A stretch of 64,000 nucleotides of DNA, taken from contig VLTH01000001.1 of assembly GCA_008125075.1 (NCBI GenBank), forward strand, positions 1,046,412 through 1,110,411, written 5' to 3'. Source of the DNA: Acetivibrio alkalicellulosi. Lineage in GTDB: Bacteria; Bacillota; Clostridia; Acetivibrionales; Acetivibrionaceae. Below, one piece after another: positions 55,806-64,000 of this stretch; position 1 is the stretch's first letter; every line of letters begins with the position of its first letter. The position numbers were made by a program, and so were the translations under genes. The notes under the pieces are model-generated. The model had not been told where the DNA came from. It did not search any database and worked only from the letters and a program-made list of their open reading frames with translations.

Positions 55806-56276
55806 TTATTCAATTATATCAATATCAAATACAAATGGAAATTCATCTACTTTCTTAGTTATAAAATCCACTTTGAAACCTGTACCATCTTTAAAGAAAA
55901 ATCCATGTGTTAATTCCACTTTTATATAACACATAAACTCATCATTTTCATCGTTATGTTTAAAATACCATGGTTTAAAAACTCTTATTAGCCTTTCTCT
56001 AATTTTACTATTTTGAGGGTTCAACGGATGCCCTAAGTTATAAGCAACACCACTAAAATTGTATAACTTATTGCATAGAGATACATTTTTGTTAATTTCT
56101 AATTCTCTTACTTTTTTAGATTTTGCATATGTAACAATATAGAAACAACCATCTTCAAAATATGTGTCTACAAATCTGATTGAAGGTATATTATTGTTAG
56201 TTGTTGCTAATGCAAATTGATAATCCCTTGCAAATAATTCATTCATAACCTTCATACTCTTTTCAAAAACTCCCAT
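55806..56276 (-). CDS. Pyridoxamine 5'-phosphate oxidase-like flavoprotein
   Basis: About 156 residues from the ATG at 56276 (GGAGGTG upstream). A split-barrel FMN-binding fold is suggested by FALATTNNNIPSIRFVDTYF and FYIVTYAKSKKVRELEINKN, the standard pattern of clostridial PNPOx-like proteins. The short form is probably a flavin- or haem-binding reductase rather than PdxH. Confidence 0.8.
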   Translation of the reverse strand: MGVFEKSMKVMNELFARDYQFALATTNNNIPSIRFVDTYFEDGCFYIVTYAKSKKVRELEINKNVSLCNKLYNFSGVAYNLGHPLNPQNSKIRERLIRVFKPWYFKHNDENDEFMCYIKVELTHGFFFKDGTGFKVDFITKKVDEFPFVFDIDIIE

Positions 56277-56306
56277 ATAAACGCACCTCCAAGTTTTCAT
56301 CTTCAC

Positions 56307-56647
56307 ACCATTTCAACAAAAATACTCCAGAGACTTTACTACCTATAATCTGCCATACCATATGTCGATCTAACGCTTGGCATTTGTGAGAACGTTTTGT
56401 ATCTGGGGTGGCTTTCCTCCTTATATAAGGATCAGATATTTAGGTTTTACACCTTTTCTTTTTAATGCTGTTCTAGCAGATGCTTCATTCTTATAATGTG
56501 ACTTAGGATGTTACACATGGGTTATAGCCCAACAAGGCATACACAAGGATGTGGATCCTAAAATAAACCTTAACAAGCTTGTAGAGAAGCATTGATATGT
56601 AAAGTCATGAGCCCCCAAAGCCCTACTAATAAATTCTTAAATCTAAA
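56307..56647. other. Intergenic region, possible mobile-element debris
   Basis: About 340 bp without an intact gene. 56340-56450 and 56500-56560 are GC-richer than the surroundings. No intact frame; unrecognised. Confidence 0.3.
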
Positions 56648-57172
56648 CTATGTCGATTTTAATTTAGCATATTGAAGTTGATCATAAATTTTTCCTTCTT
56701 TAATGATTGCATTTTTAAAATATCCTTCTTGAATATACCCTGCTCTCTCCAGTACTTTCATTGAACCAACATTATTTGAAAATACCCTTGCAAATATTCT
56801 TATTAACTCTGAATTATAAAATATGTATTTTGTAAAAACCCTGACAGCTTCTGTCATTATTCCTTTTCCCCAAAATTCTTCTGATAACCAATATCCTAGA
56901 AATCCTGATAACTTAAGTATATCTGTTTGTTGTGCAACATGTATATCACCTATAACTATATCATCTAATGATATAGCAAGATAAGTTTTTTGATTTGCAT
57001 TACAAATATTGCCTATGTACTCTTTTGCTTTTTCAATTGTATATGGATTTGGAAATTCATCTCTAAAATACTTCCAAATATTATAGTTGTCTGCATGTTT
57101 GGCATATGTTACAGCGTCTTCTAAAATATAATTTCTTAATACAAGTCCTTTAATATTTGTTTTTAAAACCAA
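56648..57172 (-). CDS. GNAT-family acetyltransferase (RimJ/RimL-like)
   Basis: 174 residues; TTG start at 57172 with AGGGGTG 5 nt upstream. Typical RimJ/L layout: LVLRNYILEDA at the start, GYWLSEEFWGKGIMTEAV (CoA site), and NVGSMKVLERAGYIQEGYFKN. Acetylates either ribosomal-protein N-termini or small amines; not resolvable here. Confidence 0.87.
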   Translation of the reverse strand: MVLKTNIKGLVLRNYILEDAVTYAKHADNYNIWKYFRDEFPNPYTIEKAKEYIGNICNANQKTYLAISLDDIVIGDIHVAQQTDILKLSGFLGYWLSEEFWGKGIMTEAVRVFTKYIFYNSELIRIFARVFSNNVGSMKVLERAGYIQEGYFKNAIIKEGKIYDQLQYAKLKST

Positions 57173-58066
57173 ATTGTCACCCCTTTATTAAAACTGCAAA
57201 ATTTACTTTTTATTATCTTCGCCAGAAATAGCTATTAAGCTCATGATTTTATATGGAGGATAACCCCAGGATAACCTCATGGGATGACCTGCCTTAGCCT
57301 ATCTTCATGCTTTGCCCTTTACGCAAATGGACTTGTTGTGCGATGTCAGACGGCTTCTTGTTCAGAAGGTCACACGGACGTGCCCTCCCAAAGGAAACTT
57401 TAGTCATCTGCTTTGTTCATCATTTATTCATTGTGTATAACTTATCATATCTTATCACCATAAAGGTTGTGTTCACTTCGTTCCATAAGATATAATTGTA
57501 CATGGTACTTGAATAATGCAGGCATTATCTTTATTATGCATTACATCCTCACTAATTTTTGTCTGCCCATCTACAAACATTTCGGCTTCTTCCTCATTCA
57601 ACCCTTTTTCTAAGAAGATCATTTAGCAATTTCTCTTTAATCATAAATTTCCTTATCTCCTTGGCTCAGTTTTCTTACAAAATATCATTTGTGGGTTTTC
57701 TGCTTCGCCTAATGCTTAGGATTCAATCTGAAGTTGAGCATAATCTGAAATAAAGCTAGCGTTAGAACTCTAAACCCTAAACTTGCTTCAGACCTTGCTC
57801 AATTTCAGATTGGATTTAAGTTGAACGAATACCCAAGTATTGTTTTACTATTATATGATGGATTTTCATACCACCCTACATCCTAACCTTTACCTCTTCA
57901 TTCACCTTAATAATACCATTTCCAACTACTTTTTGCCAGTAAAAAAATTAAATTATTATACATTTTATTTTAAAACCATTTTATTTTTTACTCTAAACAT
58001 AATTATATAAATTTTTAGTAACACAAATAAAGATGTCTTTGCATCCCTTTTAAAAAAATCTATTAT
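57173..58066. other. Non-coding region with mobile-element debris and inverted repeats
   Basis: Contains a GC-richer block (57270-57400) whose 36-bp core (57278-57313, CATGGGATGACC ... TTCATGCTTT) recurs at 59388-59423 with six mismatches. It also holds a 17-bp inverted repeat CAATCTGAAGTTGAGCA/TGCTCAATTTCAGATTG (57724-57740 and 57796-57812). No intact gene. Confidence 0.5.
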
Positions 58067-58219
58067 TCAGGCTACTTTTACTGGCTTTCTAAAAGGCGGA
58101 TGTTTCTTAGCCCTTATTACCTTTATCACTACCATACTACCTTCAGCACAGCATTTACATATATTTTCCTCTACTCTCATCACATCTTCTTTTATATTAA
58201 CCAAATATTCATTCTTTCC
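58067..58219 (-). pseudogene. C-terminal remnant of an IS91-type transposase
   Basis: About 50 codons: NEYLVNIKEDVMRVEE then NICKCCAEGSMVVIK and HPPFRKPVKVA ending at TGA. The CxxC zinc-ribbon-like close followed by a short basic Pro-rich tail resembles the end of IS91-family Y1 transposases; everything upstream is missing. Confidence 0.45.
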
Positions 58220-58313
58220 TTATCACTGACAATAATGTATTCATTTATGTTTAAAATATAACATGGTCATTTACTCTGGCTCCAGGTATCTTCCACTAAA
58301 AACTTTCCTGAAT

Positions 58314-58736
58314 TTATCTTACAGATCTGAATCTAAACAAGATATATGAAATAATAATCAGAAGAATACACCAAATACCCTGACATAATATTCCTTCCTG
58401 CAAAGATAAATACCGTTCATTCCGGAATATAAAAAAGCTATTCATTGTAGATAAAACTGGAAAAAATTTTATTGTGCTGCTATATTGCATCAGCAGATGT
58501 CCTAGTCCTAAAATCATGGATACAAGAATTGCCATGGAAGCGACAATAGAACGGCTGATTATAACAACACTTACCGTTATAAAACACAATTCTATTATAG
58601 ATATATAGGCAGGCAATAAAAACTTGACCAGAATACCAATCTTATCAATATTTAAATCTGACCCTGTAGCGATTTGATGGACACCAAGAAACCGAGTATA
58701 ATAAAAACATAAGTAGCTATTTGGGTTTAGTATCAT
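58314..58736 (-). CDS. Hydrophobic membrane protein fragment
   Basis: 140 residues with three or four hydrophobic segments (YISIIELCFITVSVVIIS, ILVSMILGLGHLL, GIWCILLIIISYILF). It overlaps the preceding gene's end by 20 bp. Could be the C-terminal part of an ABC-2-type permease (as in bacteriocin export/immunity clusters) truncated at the N-terminus; no diagnostic motif. Confidence 0.45.
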   Translation of the reverse strand: MILNPNSYLCFYYTRFLGVHQIATGSDLNIDKIGILVKFLLPAYISIIELCFITVSVVIISRSIVASMAILVSMILGLGHLLMQYSSTIKFFPVLSTMNSFFIFRNERYLSLQEGILCQGIWCILLIIISYILFRFRSVR

Positions 58737-59214
58737 TTTTAAATTTTTCTATATACGCTAAAACTTCTTTTGTAACATCAATACCTCCTCTAAAATTAGT
58801 TAGCAATGAAGGTATCGGTATTACACAGCAAATACCCAACAAAAGAAATAAGATTATTACACCAAAATTTATTTCATCTAGCGTGTATATTATTGCAAAA
58901 GTGAGTAGCAATGTCATAATTAGCAGTAAAGAACAGAGAAAAATATACCTCACCTTAGCAAAATTTGTTCTTAAAAGACTTTTGCTAAAATATATTGAGG
59001 AAACTCCTTCAATACTAGCTGCTAATATAGAAAAATTATAACGAAAAACAACGAACTTTTCCCCATCTTCAACTAATTTAATCAACTCTTCATATTCCAT
59101 ATCCTTAATACCAATTATTCTTAGCTTTCTTTTTGTCTTAATAAAATGAAAAAGGACTTTACCATTATCCTCGAAGTATTTTGGTAATTTCAATAATTTC
59201 ACCACTTTTCTCAT
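58717..59214 (-). CDS. Membrane protein of unknown function
   Basis: 165 residues with an N-terminal soluble part (about 1-88, including EELIKLVEDGEKFVVFRYN), two transmembrane segments (about 90-113 and 118-138) and a short tail (GIDVTKEVLAYIEKFK). No known family. Starts at 59214. Confidence 0.5.
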   Translation of the reverse strand: MRKVVKLLKLPKYFEDNGKVLFHFIKTKRKLRIIGIKDMEYEELIKLVEDGEKFVVFRYNFSILAASIEGVSSIYFSKSLLRTNFAKVRYIFLCSLLLIMTLLLTFAIIYTLDEINFGVIILFLLLGICCVIPIPSLLTNFRGGIDVTKEVLAYIEKFKNDTKPK

Positions 59215-60206
59215 ACAATTATTCTTTTATGCCTAACTGTTTCAGAAATTTCTTCAATGGCATACCTAACCCACCCGGCCATGGATGGCCGGCATGCGTG
59301 GTATTACAGAGAACTATAATAACTCCCGAAATCGACGAAGCGTAGATAGCTCCTATCTAGCTGAGGCGATTTGGTTCGGACTTTCTACATGGGATGACCA
59401 CCGTTAACCCTTCTTCATGCTTTTACTAACCGAATCCTTGTGGGAGTTTAAAGTTATGCGACTGTAAAGGTGGTCGGTTTGCTCTTCTTTTCGTTTTCCT
59501 CCATCGCTTATAAGCATCGTAGCATTATAAAAACAAACCGAACTGTAAGAATGCCGTAATGCTATATACAAATCATATATGTAAATCTTCCTCTAACATA
59601 TTATAACATAATTTAAAATAGCAGATTTACAACAATTTGTATATATTAAATGATTTTTTTGAATTTTAATACATTAGAACTTATGTTCGTTATTCTATGT
59701 AATCTTGTTTCTATCGCAAATATTTTAAGATATAGCTGTTTACTTGTTTACTTTTGTTTTTTTGCCTGAAAATAAACTTGCATGATTTTTCAGGCAAACT
59801 GCCCCTTTATCTTAAAATATCTCATTTTTTACTTGTATATAAAATTCAAAATCTCCTTTTCAACTGCATTACGGGAGGCAATTTCCGTATATGCTAGCAT
59901 ATACGATGTCAGCCGGTACATTCTTACAGTAACTTTTATGTCGAAGTCACGGTAGAACTGCCAGTTTCCCAACAGCCCCGGCACAGATCCCAGCGTGCGG
60001 AATTACCGCACTGGGCTCCTCAAATATACTCGCTTCCGTAATCTAAACAAAATTGTAATCTTCAATACTCATTTGCTTGTATAGACTTTTTAAAATCCTT
60101 AGCTTTATTAAACCATAGTATTTCATCCGCGGCGACCTTAAAATAACTTCTAGTATCCTAATATATAAGTTTTAATTTTAAGTTGTTTATTCCAATATAT
60201 CCCTAG
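59215..60206. mobile_element. Degenerate mobile-element region including group II intron-like segment
   Basis: A roughly 1-kb gap with GC-richer segments unlike the flanks. 59275-59292 is a perfect hairpin (CCGGCCAT-GG-ATGGCCGG). 59388-59423 repeats the motif of 57278-57313. 59930-60020 read on the minus strand (GAGGAGCCCAGTGCGG..., GCTGGGATCTGTGCCGGGG, ACCGTGAC) resembles the sequence found just 3' of intron-encoded proteins in bacterial group II introns, with a strong hairpin at 59989-60015. No reverse transcriptase frame remains. Confidence 0.4.
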
Positions 60207-61013
60207 TTAATAATAATCATCCATATTGTAATTTTGCATTTCAGAACGATATTCTGCTTCCATTTCTGCTTTCCACTCATTATGTACCGACATCATTGAA
60301 TTAACAGCACTTAAAAATGATGCTAGTTCACCAAAAAAGTTATTAACATTAGAAATATCAAACTTTTTCTCATTCTTAAAATGTAAGTCTAGACTCTTAT
60401 TAGTAGGATATCTAAATTTATCAGAGCTTCCATCAATATTGTGAAGTTGAATTACATAGTTTTCTGCGTTTATCAAAGTTGTATCCTCTTCTGACACATC
60501 AGCATGCTCTTTGATTTCATTTTTTATTAAATTCCACAAACCAAGAACACTATGTTTTTTCTTATTGAGCTGTTTAAGAGCTTCTTGATAATTAAACGAA
60601 CACTCCTCAAACAATGTTTCTTTTATAGACAATTCTATTGCATTTCTATATAAGTAACACATTGGAATAAATAAGATATCTTTCAGATTAGTATTTTCAC
60701 ATATTTTCTTATAAAAATATTTAGCAGATTCAGTATATGCTTTAACATAAGGATAAAATTCTCCGGAACAATACTGATATCCTATGACACTTTGACCATA
60801 ATAGCTACCGCCTTCTTCAAGAAATACTGGTTTATAGTCTTTATAACTTTTATCTGAAGCAAAAATCCCTTGATAAAGCGAGTCTAGTAATTGAAAAGCA
60901 ATTTCCATCTTATTTGCAAAAGCTACTAGGTTGATATGTGTCTGTTTATCGAAAACAGGCTTAATTGAATACACCTTAGTTATTTTGGAAAAATTGTCAT
61001 TTTTTTTTCGCAA
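60207..61013 (-). pseudogene. HEPN-like protein, C-terminal part (separated from N-terminal part by a frameshift)
   Basis: About 268 codons. No ATG exists near the upstream end; the frame enters through a run of nine A (minus strand, 61008-61000) from the preceding frame. Contains MCYLYRNAIELSIKETLFEE followed by KKHSVLGLWNLIKNEI, an RxxxEL...H pattern typical of HEPN-like domains, and a C-terminal helix (FFGELASFLSAVNSMM). One extra A in the tract would join it to 60980-61471 as one protein of about 430 residues. Confidence 0.6.
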
Positions 61014-61471
61014 GAAATACCAAAAGGATATCTAAATGAATCTGATTCTTTATCAATTAAGTTTATATCGTCAAAATATGTTTGCAACCAGTTATATCCC
61101 TCAACATCCTGGTCTATTAAATCACGGATAAATTGTGTGATTGTACTAAATATTTCTGATAAATTATGGAATGTATCTTTTATAAATAATTTCCTATCTT
61201 CTAATTTAACTATGTATTTGAAGCCTATAGCTTTAAGAATTAATTCGATACTATGCCTATATAAATAAGCAACGGCAAAAAAGTAAAGATCTAATTTACT
61301 TATATCTGGCTTTTTAAAAAGGTGTTTTGTAAGGATATGTGCTGACTTATTGAAATTTGAGGCATAATAATAAAACTCTTCTTCCAAATTACAATTATTT
61401 TTAATCCCAACAATTATACCACCATCTAATCTATTAAAATCAGCATCTGATACTGGCCATTTTATGTCCAT
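60980..61471 (-). pseudogene. HEPN-like protein, N-terminal part (frameshifted)
   Basis: 163 codons from the ATG at 61471. Contains AVAYLYRHSIELILKAIGF and DTFHNLSEIFSTI, again an RHxxEL...H HEPN-like arrangement, and ends abruptly (SFRYPFGISCEKK, then MTIFPK) where the A9 tract shifts frame; without the shift it would continue KKNDNFSKITKVYSI. Thus one protein with two HEPN-like repeats. HEPN domains are often RNases in defence or toxin systems. Confidence 0.6.
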
Positions 61472-61769
61472 ATAATCACCATCCTAGCTTTTATTCTTTA
61501 ACCATCACTAATAAAAACTCCAGCGACTTTCCTTATCAAACCTGCCGCAGGACGCGGCAGCCTTGCGTTCAATTTTCGATAACGTCGTTTAGTTCTGCTG
61601 TTTCAGCCGCTTAGGGCGACTGCCCTTGGTGGGTGGAATTGACAGAACAATATTGTTCTCTGATTTGCCAAGCCCCCAAAGATTGAGCCCGCATGGACGA
61701 GGGTTCTTAAACATTATAAAATTGTTGAAATAATACTACACAAAAAATGTCATAAAATTTGATATCCTT
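61472..61769. other. GC-richer intergenic segment with hairpins
   Basis: About 300 bp with TGCCGC/GCGGCA (61552-61567) and other GC-rich pieces (61560-61690) that contrast with the AT-rich flanks. Probably mobile-element debris like 57200-57440 and 59270-59530. Confidence 0.35.
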
Positions 61770-62012
61770 CTATTTGACACGCCTCATAATGATTTCTTCT
61801 TGTTTAGTTACTTCATTTTCAATACGTTCTAAAACGTCTGTATGTTGCTTATATCCATCAAATAGAGCTTGAACTTTTGGGGTAAGTTCATTTTCAAATC
61901 GTATAATGTCGCTTTTATCTGCCTTTTCATCCAGTTTTTTATTTACTTCCTTAAATTGCTCTGTCATTTCAGAATACATTTTTGTAAGAAGTTCAAATGA
62001 TTTATCTTCCAT
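61770..62012 (-). CDS. Small coiled-coil protein
   Basis: About 80 residues from the ATG at 62012 (AGGAGGG upstream). Two helical segments with heptad character: FELLTKMYSEMTEQFKEVNK and HTDVLERIENEVTKQEEI. Typical of small clostridial coiled-coil proteins of unknown role. Confidence 0.7.
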   Translation of the reverse strand: MEDKSFELLTKMYSEMTEQFKEVNKKLDEKADKSDIIRFENELTPKVQALFDGYKQHTDVLERIENEVTKQEEIIMRRVK

Positions 62013-62051
62013 TATTATCGCCCTCCTATTATATAGTATATATTTTACCAT

Positions 62052-62551
62052 ATTCCCTTCAAAATTAATATCAATAAGATAAGAATTTATTTTTCAAATA
62101 TAAATCTTCAAAGACTATCCTGTTCAAAATCCACCACACGATCTGGCTGTCTATTGAGCTCCAGAATCTCGCCTTTATCGATTCCTTTGTTTTGACTTCC
62201 ATGACGTTAAACATGTCGTCGTCTGCTTCTTAGCCTTTACGGGGCTGAATATGCTCCAGGATGGTACGGTCATCCTTTTGGCCTATATAGTTCTCTGTGT
62301 ACACTTCACCTAGCTGTTACCAATTTTGGCGCAACACTCGATATGGATGGTTGGCTAAACCTTGTCCAACAAGGACTTTCACCCTGTCAAAAGTACCAAG
62401 CTTTGCTTGGCGTACTAACGGTCAGCATTGAAGAAGTCTTTGAGCCTTAGTACTTGCACTTGGCGAAAAGATTTAGGTGTAGCGTAGCGAAACCTTCAAT
62501 GCATTGTTGAAGGATGTTCACCTGAAAAATGAAGCCACAACGCTTTCCTTA
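62052..62551. mobile_element. Mobile-element debris
   Basis: GC-richer DNA with broken frames. On the minus strand about 62240-62325 reads QLGEVYTENYIGQKDDRTIL then EHIQPRKG to a stop, and 62100-62220 reads another short open piece; both look like tails of transposon- or recombinase-related proteins. The segment 62350-62385, rich in GGACTTTCACCCT, resembles group II intron 5' sequence in reverse. Nothing intact. Confidence 0.35.
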
Positions 62552-62953
62552 TCAATCTTCAATTTTACTAAGAATTAATTCACCTTTACTAAAAAGAATG
62601 GAAGTATCAAATTGCCTAATAATATTAAGACCTAAAACTCCCAATGAAAAACTAGCTTCTGGAAAAGTATGTGCATATACTTGTACATCTTCTAATATGT
62701 AATTCCCAATTTTAAATTTTTTCAAAATAATAGGCTCAACGTATTCCACACTACTAGCAGTAATTATCCTTGTCTTTTCAACGCCCTCAAAATCATACCC
62801 TAATAAAAAAAGAATATCTTTTGATATGACTGTATTTGAAGCCCCTGTATCATAAGTGATAAGCATATTCTCAAATTTAGACATTCTGATGTTCCACAAA
62901 TATACATTAAGCATCATTAAGTTAGAGGTATAATCAAACTTTATCTTATTCAT
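62552..62953 (-). CDS. Retropepsin-like aspartyl protease
   Basis: 133 residues. The active-site motif ITYDTGASNTVIS (DTGA[S]) is near residue 36, and the second conserved strand FSLGVLGLNII (ILG-like psi loop) near residue 106; this matches single-domain bacterial retropepsins that act as dimers. Start overlaps the stop of the upstream small gene (62950) by 4 bp, so the two are co-translated. Confidence 0.8.
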   Translation of the reverse strand: MNKIKFDYTSNLMMLNVYLWNIRMSKFENMLITYDTGASNTVISKDILFLLGYDFEGVEKTRIITASSVEYVEPIILKKFKIGNYILEDVQVYAHTFPEASFSLGVLGLNIIRQFDTSILFSKGELILSKIED

Positions 62954-63177
62954 AGAAGCACATTAACTCCTTCAGGTATTTTCCCAGCATATCTTATTGA
63001 AATCATTGAAGGAGTATCCTTGTACTTATACATACCTCTAAAAACCTCATCTCTACTTTTGCTATGAAGCATAACTTCACCTTCAACAAGATTACCATCT
63101 TCATCAGTATTACAATTTATCAAAAATACCCATTGACCATCAAATTTTCTATTTATTTCTTGGATGCTCTGAACCAT
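62950..63177 (-). CDS. Small unknown protein coupled to the retropepsin-like gene
   Basis: 75 residues, beta-rich (FDGQWVFLINCNTDEDGNLV, GEVMLHSKSRDEVF). It shares an ATGA overlap with the protease gene. GAGGTG lies before the ATG. Possibly a substrate, inhibitor or partner of the protease; no family recognised. Confidence 0.65.
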   Translation of the reverse strand: MVQSIQEINRKFDGQWVFLINCNTDEDGNLVEGEVMLHSKSRDEVFRGMYKYKDTPSMISIRYAGKIPEGVNVLL

Positions 63178-63586
63178 AAAATCACCTCGTTTTTTGTGGC
63201 TATACTTATATTATAAATATTAAATTAAAATTTATCAACAAATCAAATTTGAAAGTTTGAAATTTGAAATCTACAAAGACTTCTATATATTCAGATGAAT
63301 TTCGTTCAACGGTTTGGCTTCACGACGTTCCTAAACCGGACCCACAAAGCCCTTCTTCTTTGGCACGCTTGCGTCGGTGAAGGAATGTGGCGAGCCTTTC
63401 TTCATGTTCATACTTTGGAGGACTACTTCATGCTCTTTCTTACGAGCCCTTGTGTGAATCTGTTGTTGAACTAAACCGCTTACGCGGTGGCTGTTGCTTG
63501 TTTTAATCTCGAGTAAAATATATAACAATTATACTATACTTTCCTTTAAAATTAAATCAAATAATTTTTAAAGGAGAGTATCTATT
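63178..63586. other. Intergenic region with GC-richer block
   Basis: About 400 bp. 63300-63490 is GC-richer (similar in texture to other debris blocks) and includes TTCTTCATGTTCATAC, loosely matching the 57278/59388 repeat. No intact gene; the only long minus-strand frame there has no family. Confidence 0.35.
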
Positions 63587-64000
63587 ATGACAAATAACAA
63601 AGCATTTGAAAAAATGAAACAAGGAATGGAACTTAGAGGATTTGCAATTTCAACTCAAAAAAAATATCTAATGAACTTAAGGCATTTTACAAATCATTTT
63701 AATCTTCCATTTAGTGAAATGGATTATGATCATGTAAGAGATTTTTTACATCATGCCATAAAATTAAAAACTTAGCAGTGAATCTATTAATGGTTGCTAT
63801 AGTGCTATTAGGTTTCTTTATGAAACTGTATTTGAAAGAGATTGGAATATGAAACACATACCACGAATTAAAATAAAAGAAGTTTCCAGAGGTATTATCA
63901 AAAGATGAAGTTAATAAAATATTTAAAATGCCTCTTATTTAAAGCATAAAGCAATGATTGTAACTGCTTATTCAGCAGGTTTAAGAGTTAGTGAAGTTTC
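63587..64000 (+). pseudogene. Frameshifted tyrosine recombinase (IS91-associated integrase type), 5' part
   Basis: ATG at 63587 with AAAGGAG upstream. The N-terminal core-binding domain reads MELRGFAISTQKKYLMNLRH and ends after DHVRDFLHHAIKLKT at a stop (63773). The next frame continues SSESINGCYSAIRFLYETVF and WNMKHIPRIK; a second shift gives PEVLSKDEVNKIFK, and a third LKHKAMIVTAYSAGLRVSEV at the window edge. At least three frameshifts, so inactive. Pattern resembles integrases carried with IS91-like transposases. Confidence 0.8.

Noticed and set aside
57307..57753. Two plus-strand frames of 62 and 64 residues
   Set aside because: No ribosome binding site or family; located in mobile-element debris.
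63331..63528. 65-residue minus-strand frame
   Set aside because: Lies in a GC-richer debris block, has no recognisable motif or good ribosome binding site, and its composition differs from real genes here.
54918..64000. Chromosomal integron with cassette array
   Set aside because: The layout (recombinase on the plus strand, small genes running away from it, GTTAGGC/GTTAGGT near 59231 and 55683) is suggestive, but matching R''/R' pairs forming attC sites could not be found, and the recombinase looks like the IS91-associated type and is broken.

Overview
The window comes from a low-GC, anaerobic, cellulosome-forming Clostridia-type bacterium. Three secreted proteins carry duplicated type-I dockerin modules (near 1360-1540, 15720-15910 and 45010-45210). 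An SLH-anchored GH16 glucanase with four CBM4/9-like modules is present. So are a CotH-type protein, a LysM/GH18 spore-type hydrolase and an iron-type alcohol dehydrogenase. Intergenic DNA is very AT-rich. The species is not identified; no rRNA, tRNA, CRISPR array or cohesin/scaffoldin was seen.

Layout. 1-1648: partial dockerin-FN3-transglutaminase-like exoprotein. 2075-6121: a TetR-family regulator divergent from a CotH / VTC-domain / DUF4956 membrane operon, with palindromes on the promoter. 6145-15212: mostly housekeeping genes (aconitase, CDP-alcohol phosphatidyltransferase, methyltransferase, GGDEF/HD-GYP protein, diacylglycerol-kinase-like protein) plus a decayed MerR-like gene. 15598-17277: dockerin beta-helix protein. 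17524-20016: B12-binding protein coupled to a MacB/LolCDE-like ABC transporter. 20101-22736: aldo/keto reductase, Fe-alcohol dehydrogenase, GNAT.

22865-39354 is a defence locus on the minus strand. A Wadjet-type operon in the order jetD-jetA-jetB-jetC is interrupted exactly at the jetB/jetC junction by about 8.7 kb of foreign genes. The insertion is bracketed by a 25-bp direct repeat (one mismatch), and a remnant of the original jetB C-terminus is still attached to jetC. The insert holds an AAA15-type ATPase with a decayed partner and an unrelated AAA ATPase. Between them lies a tightly packed operon: a calcineurin-like phosphoesterase fused to a thymidylate-synthase-like domain lacking the catalytic Cys, a MazG-like pyrophosphohydrolase, a dTMP kinase, a radical-SAM protein and a small unknown protein. 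That operon has a strong promoter topped by three 8-bp iterons. I consider it the best candidate for an undescribed (nucleotide-directed, probably anti-phage) system.

40246-45215 pairs a CcmF/CcsA-family haem-handling membrane protein with a 1005-residue secreted protein that carries one CxxCH haem motif, Ig/PKD-like domains and a C-terminal dockerin, that is, a cytochrome c apparently destined for the cellulosome. 45719-48736: HGSNAT-like acyltransferase and LysM-GH18 protein. 49030-54459: SLH-GH16 laminarinase controlled by a LacI-family regulator with three matching operator-like sites. 54918-64000 is an accessory/decay zone: two GNATs, a PNPOx-like protein, an ADP-ribosylglycohydrolase stump, a HEPN-like protein split by an A9 homopolymer frameshift, a retropepsin-like protein, and GC-richer debris of mobile elements (IS91-type transposase tail, group II intron-like segment, multiply frameshifted tyrosine recombinase at the right edge).
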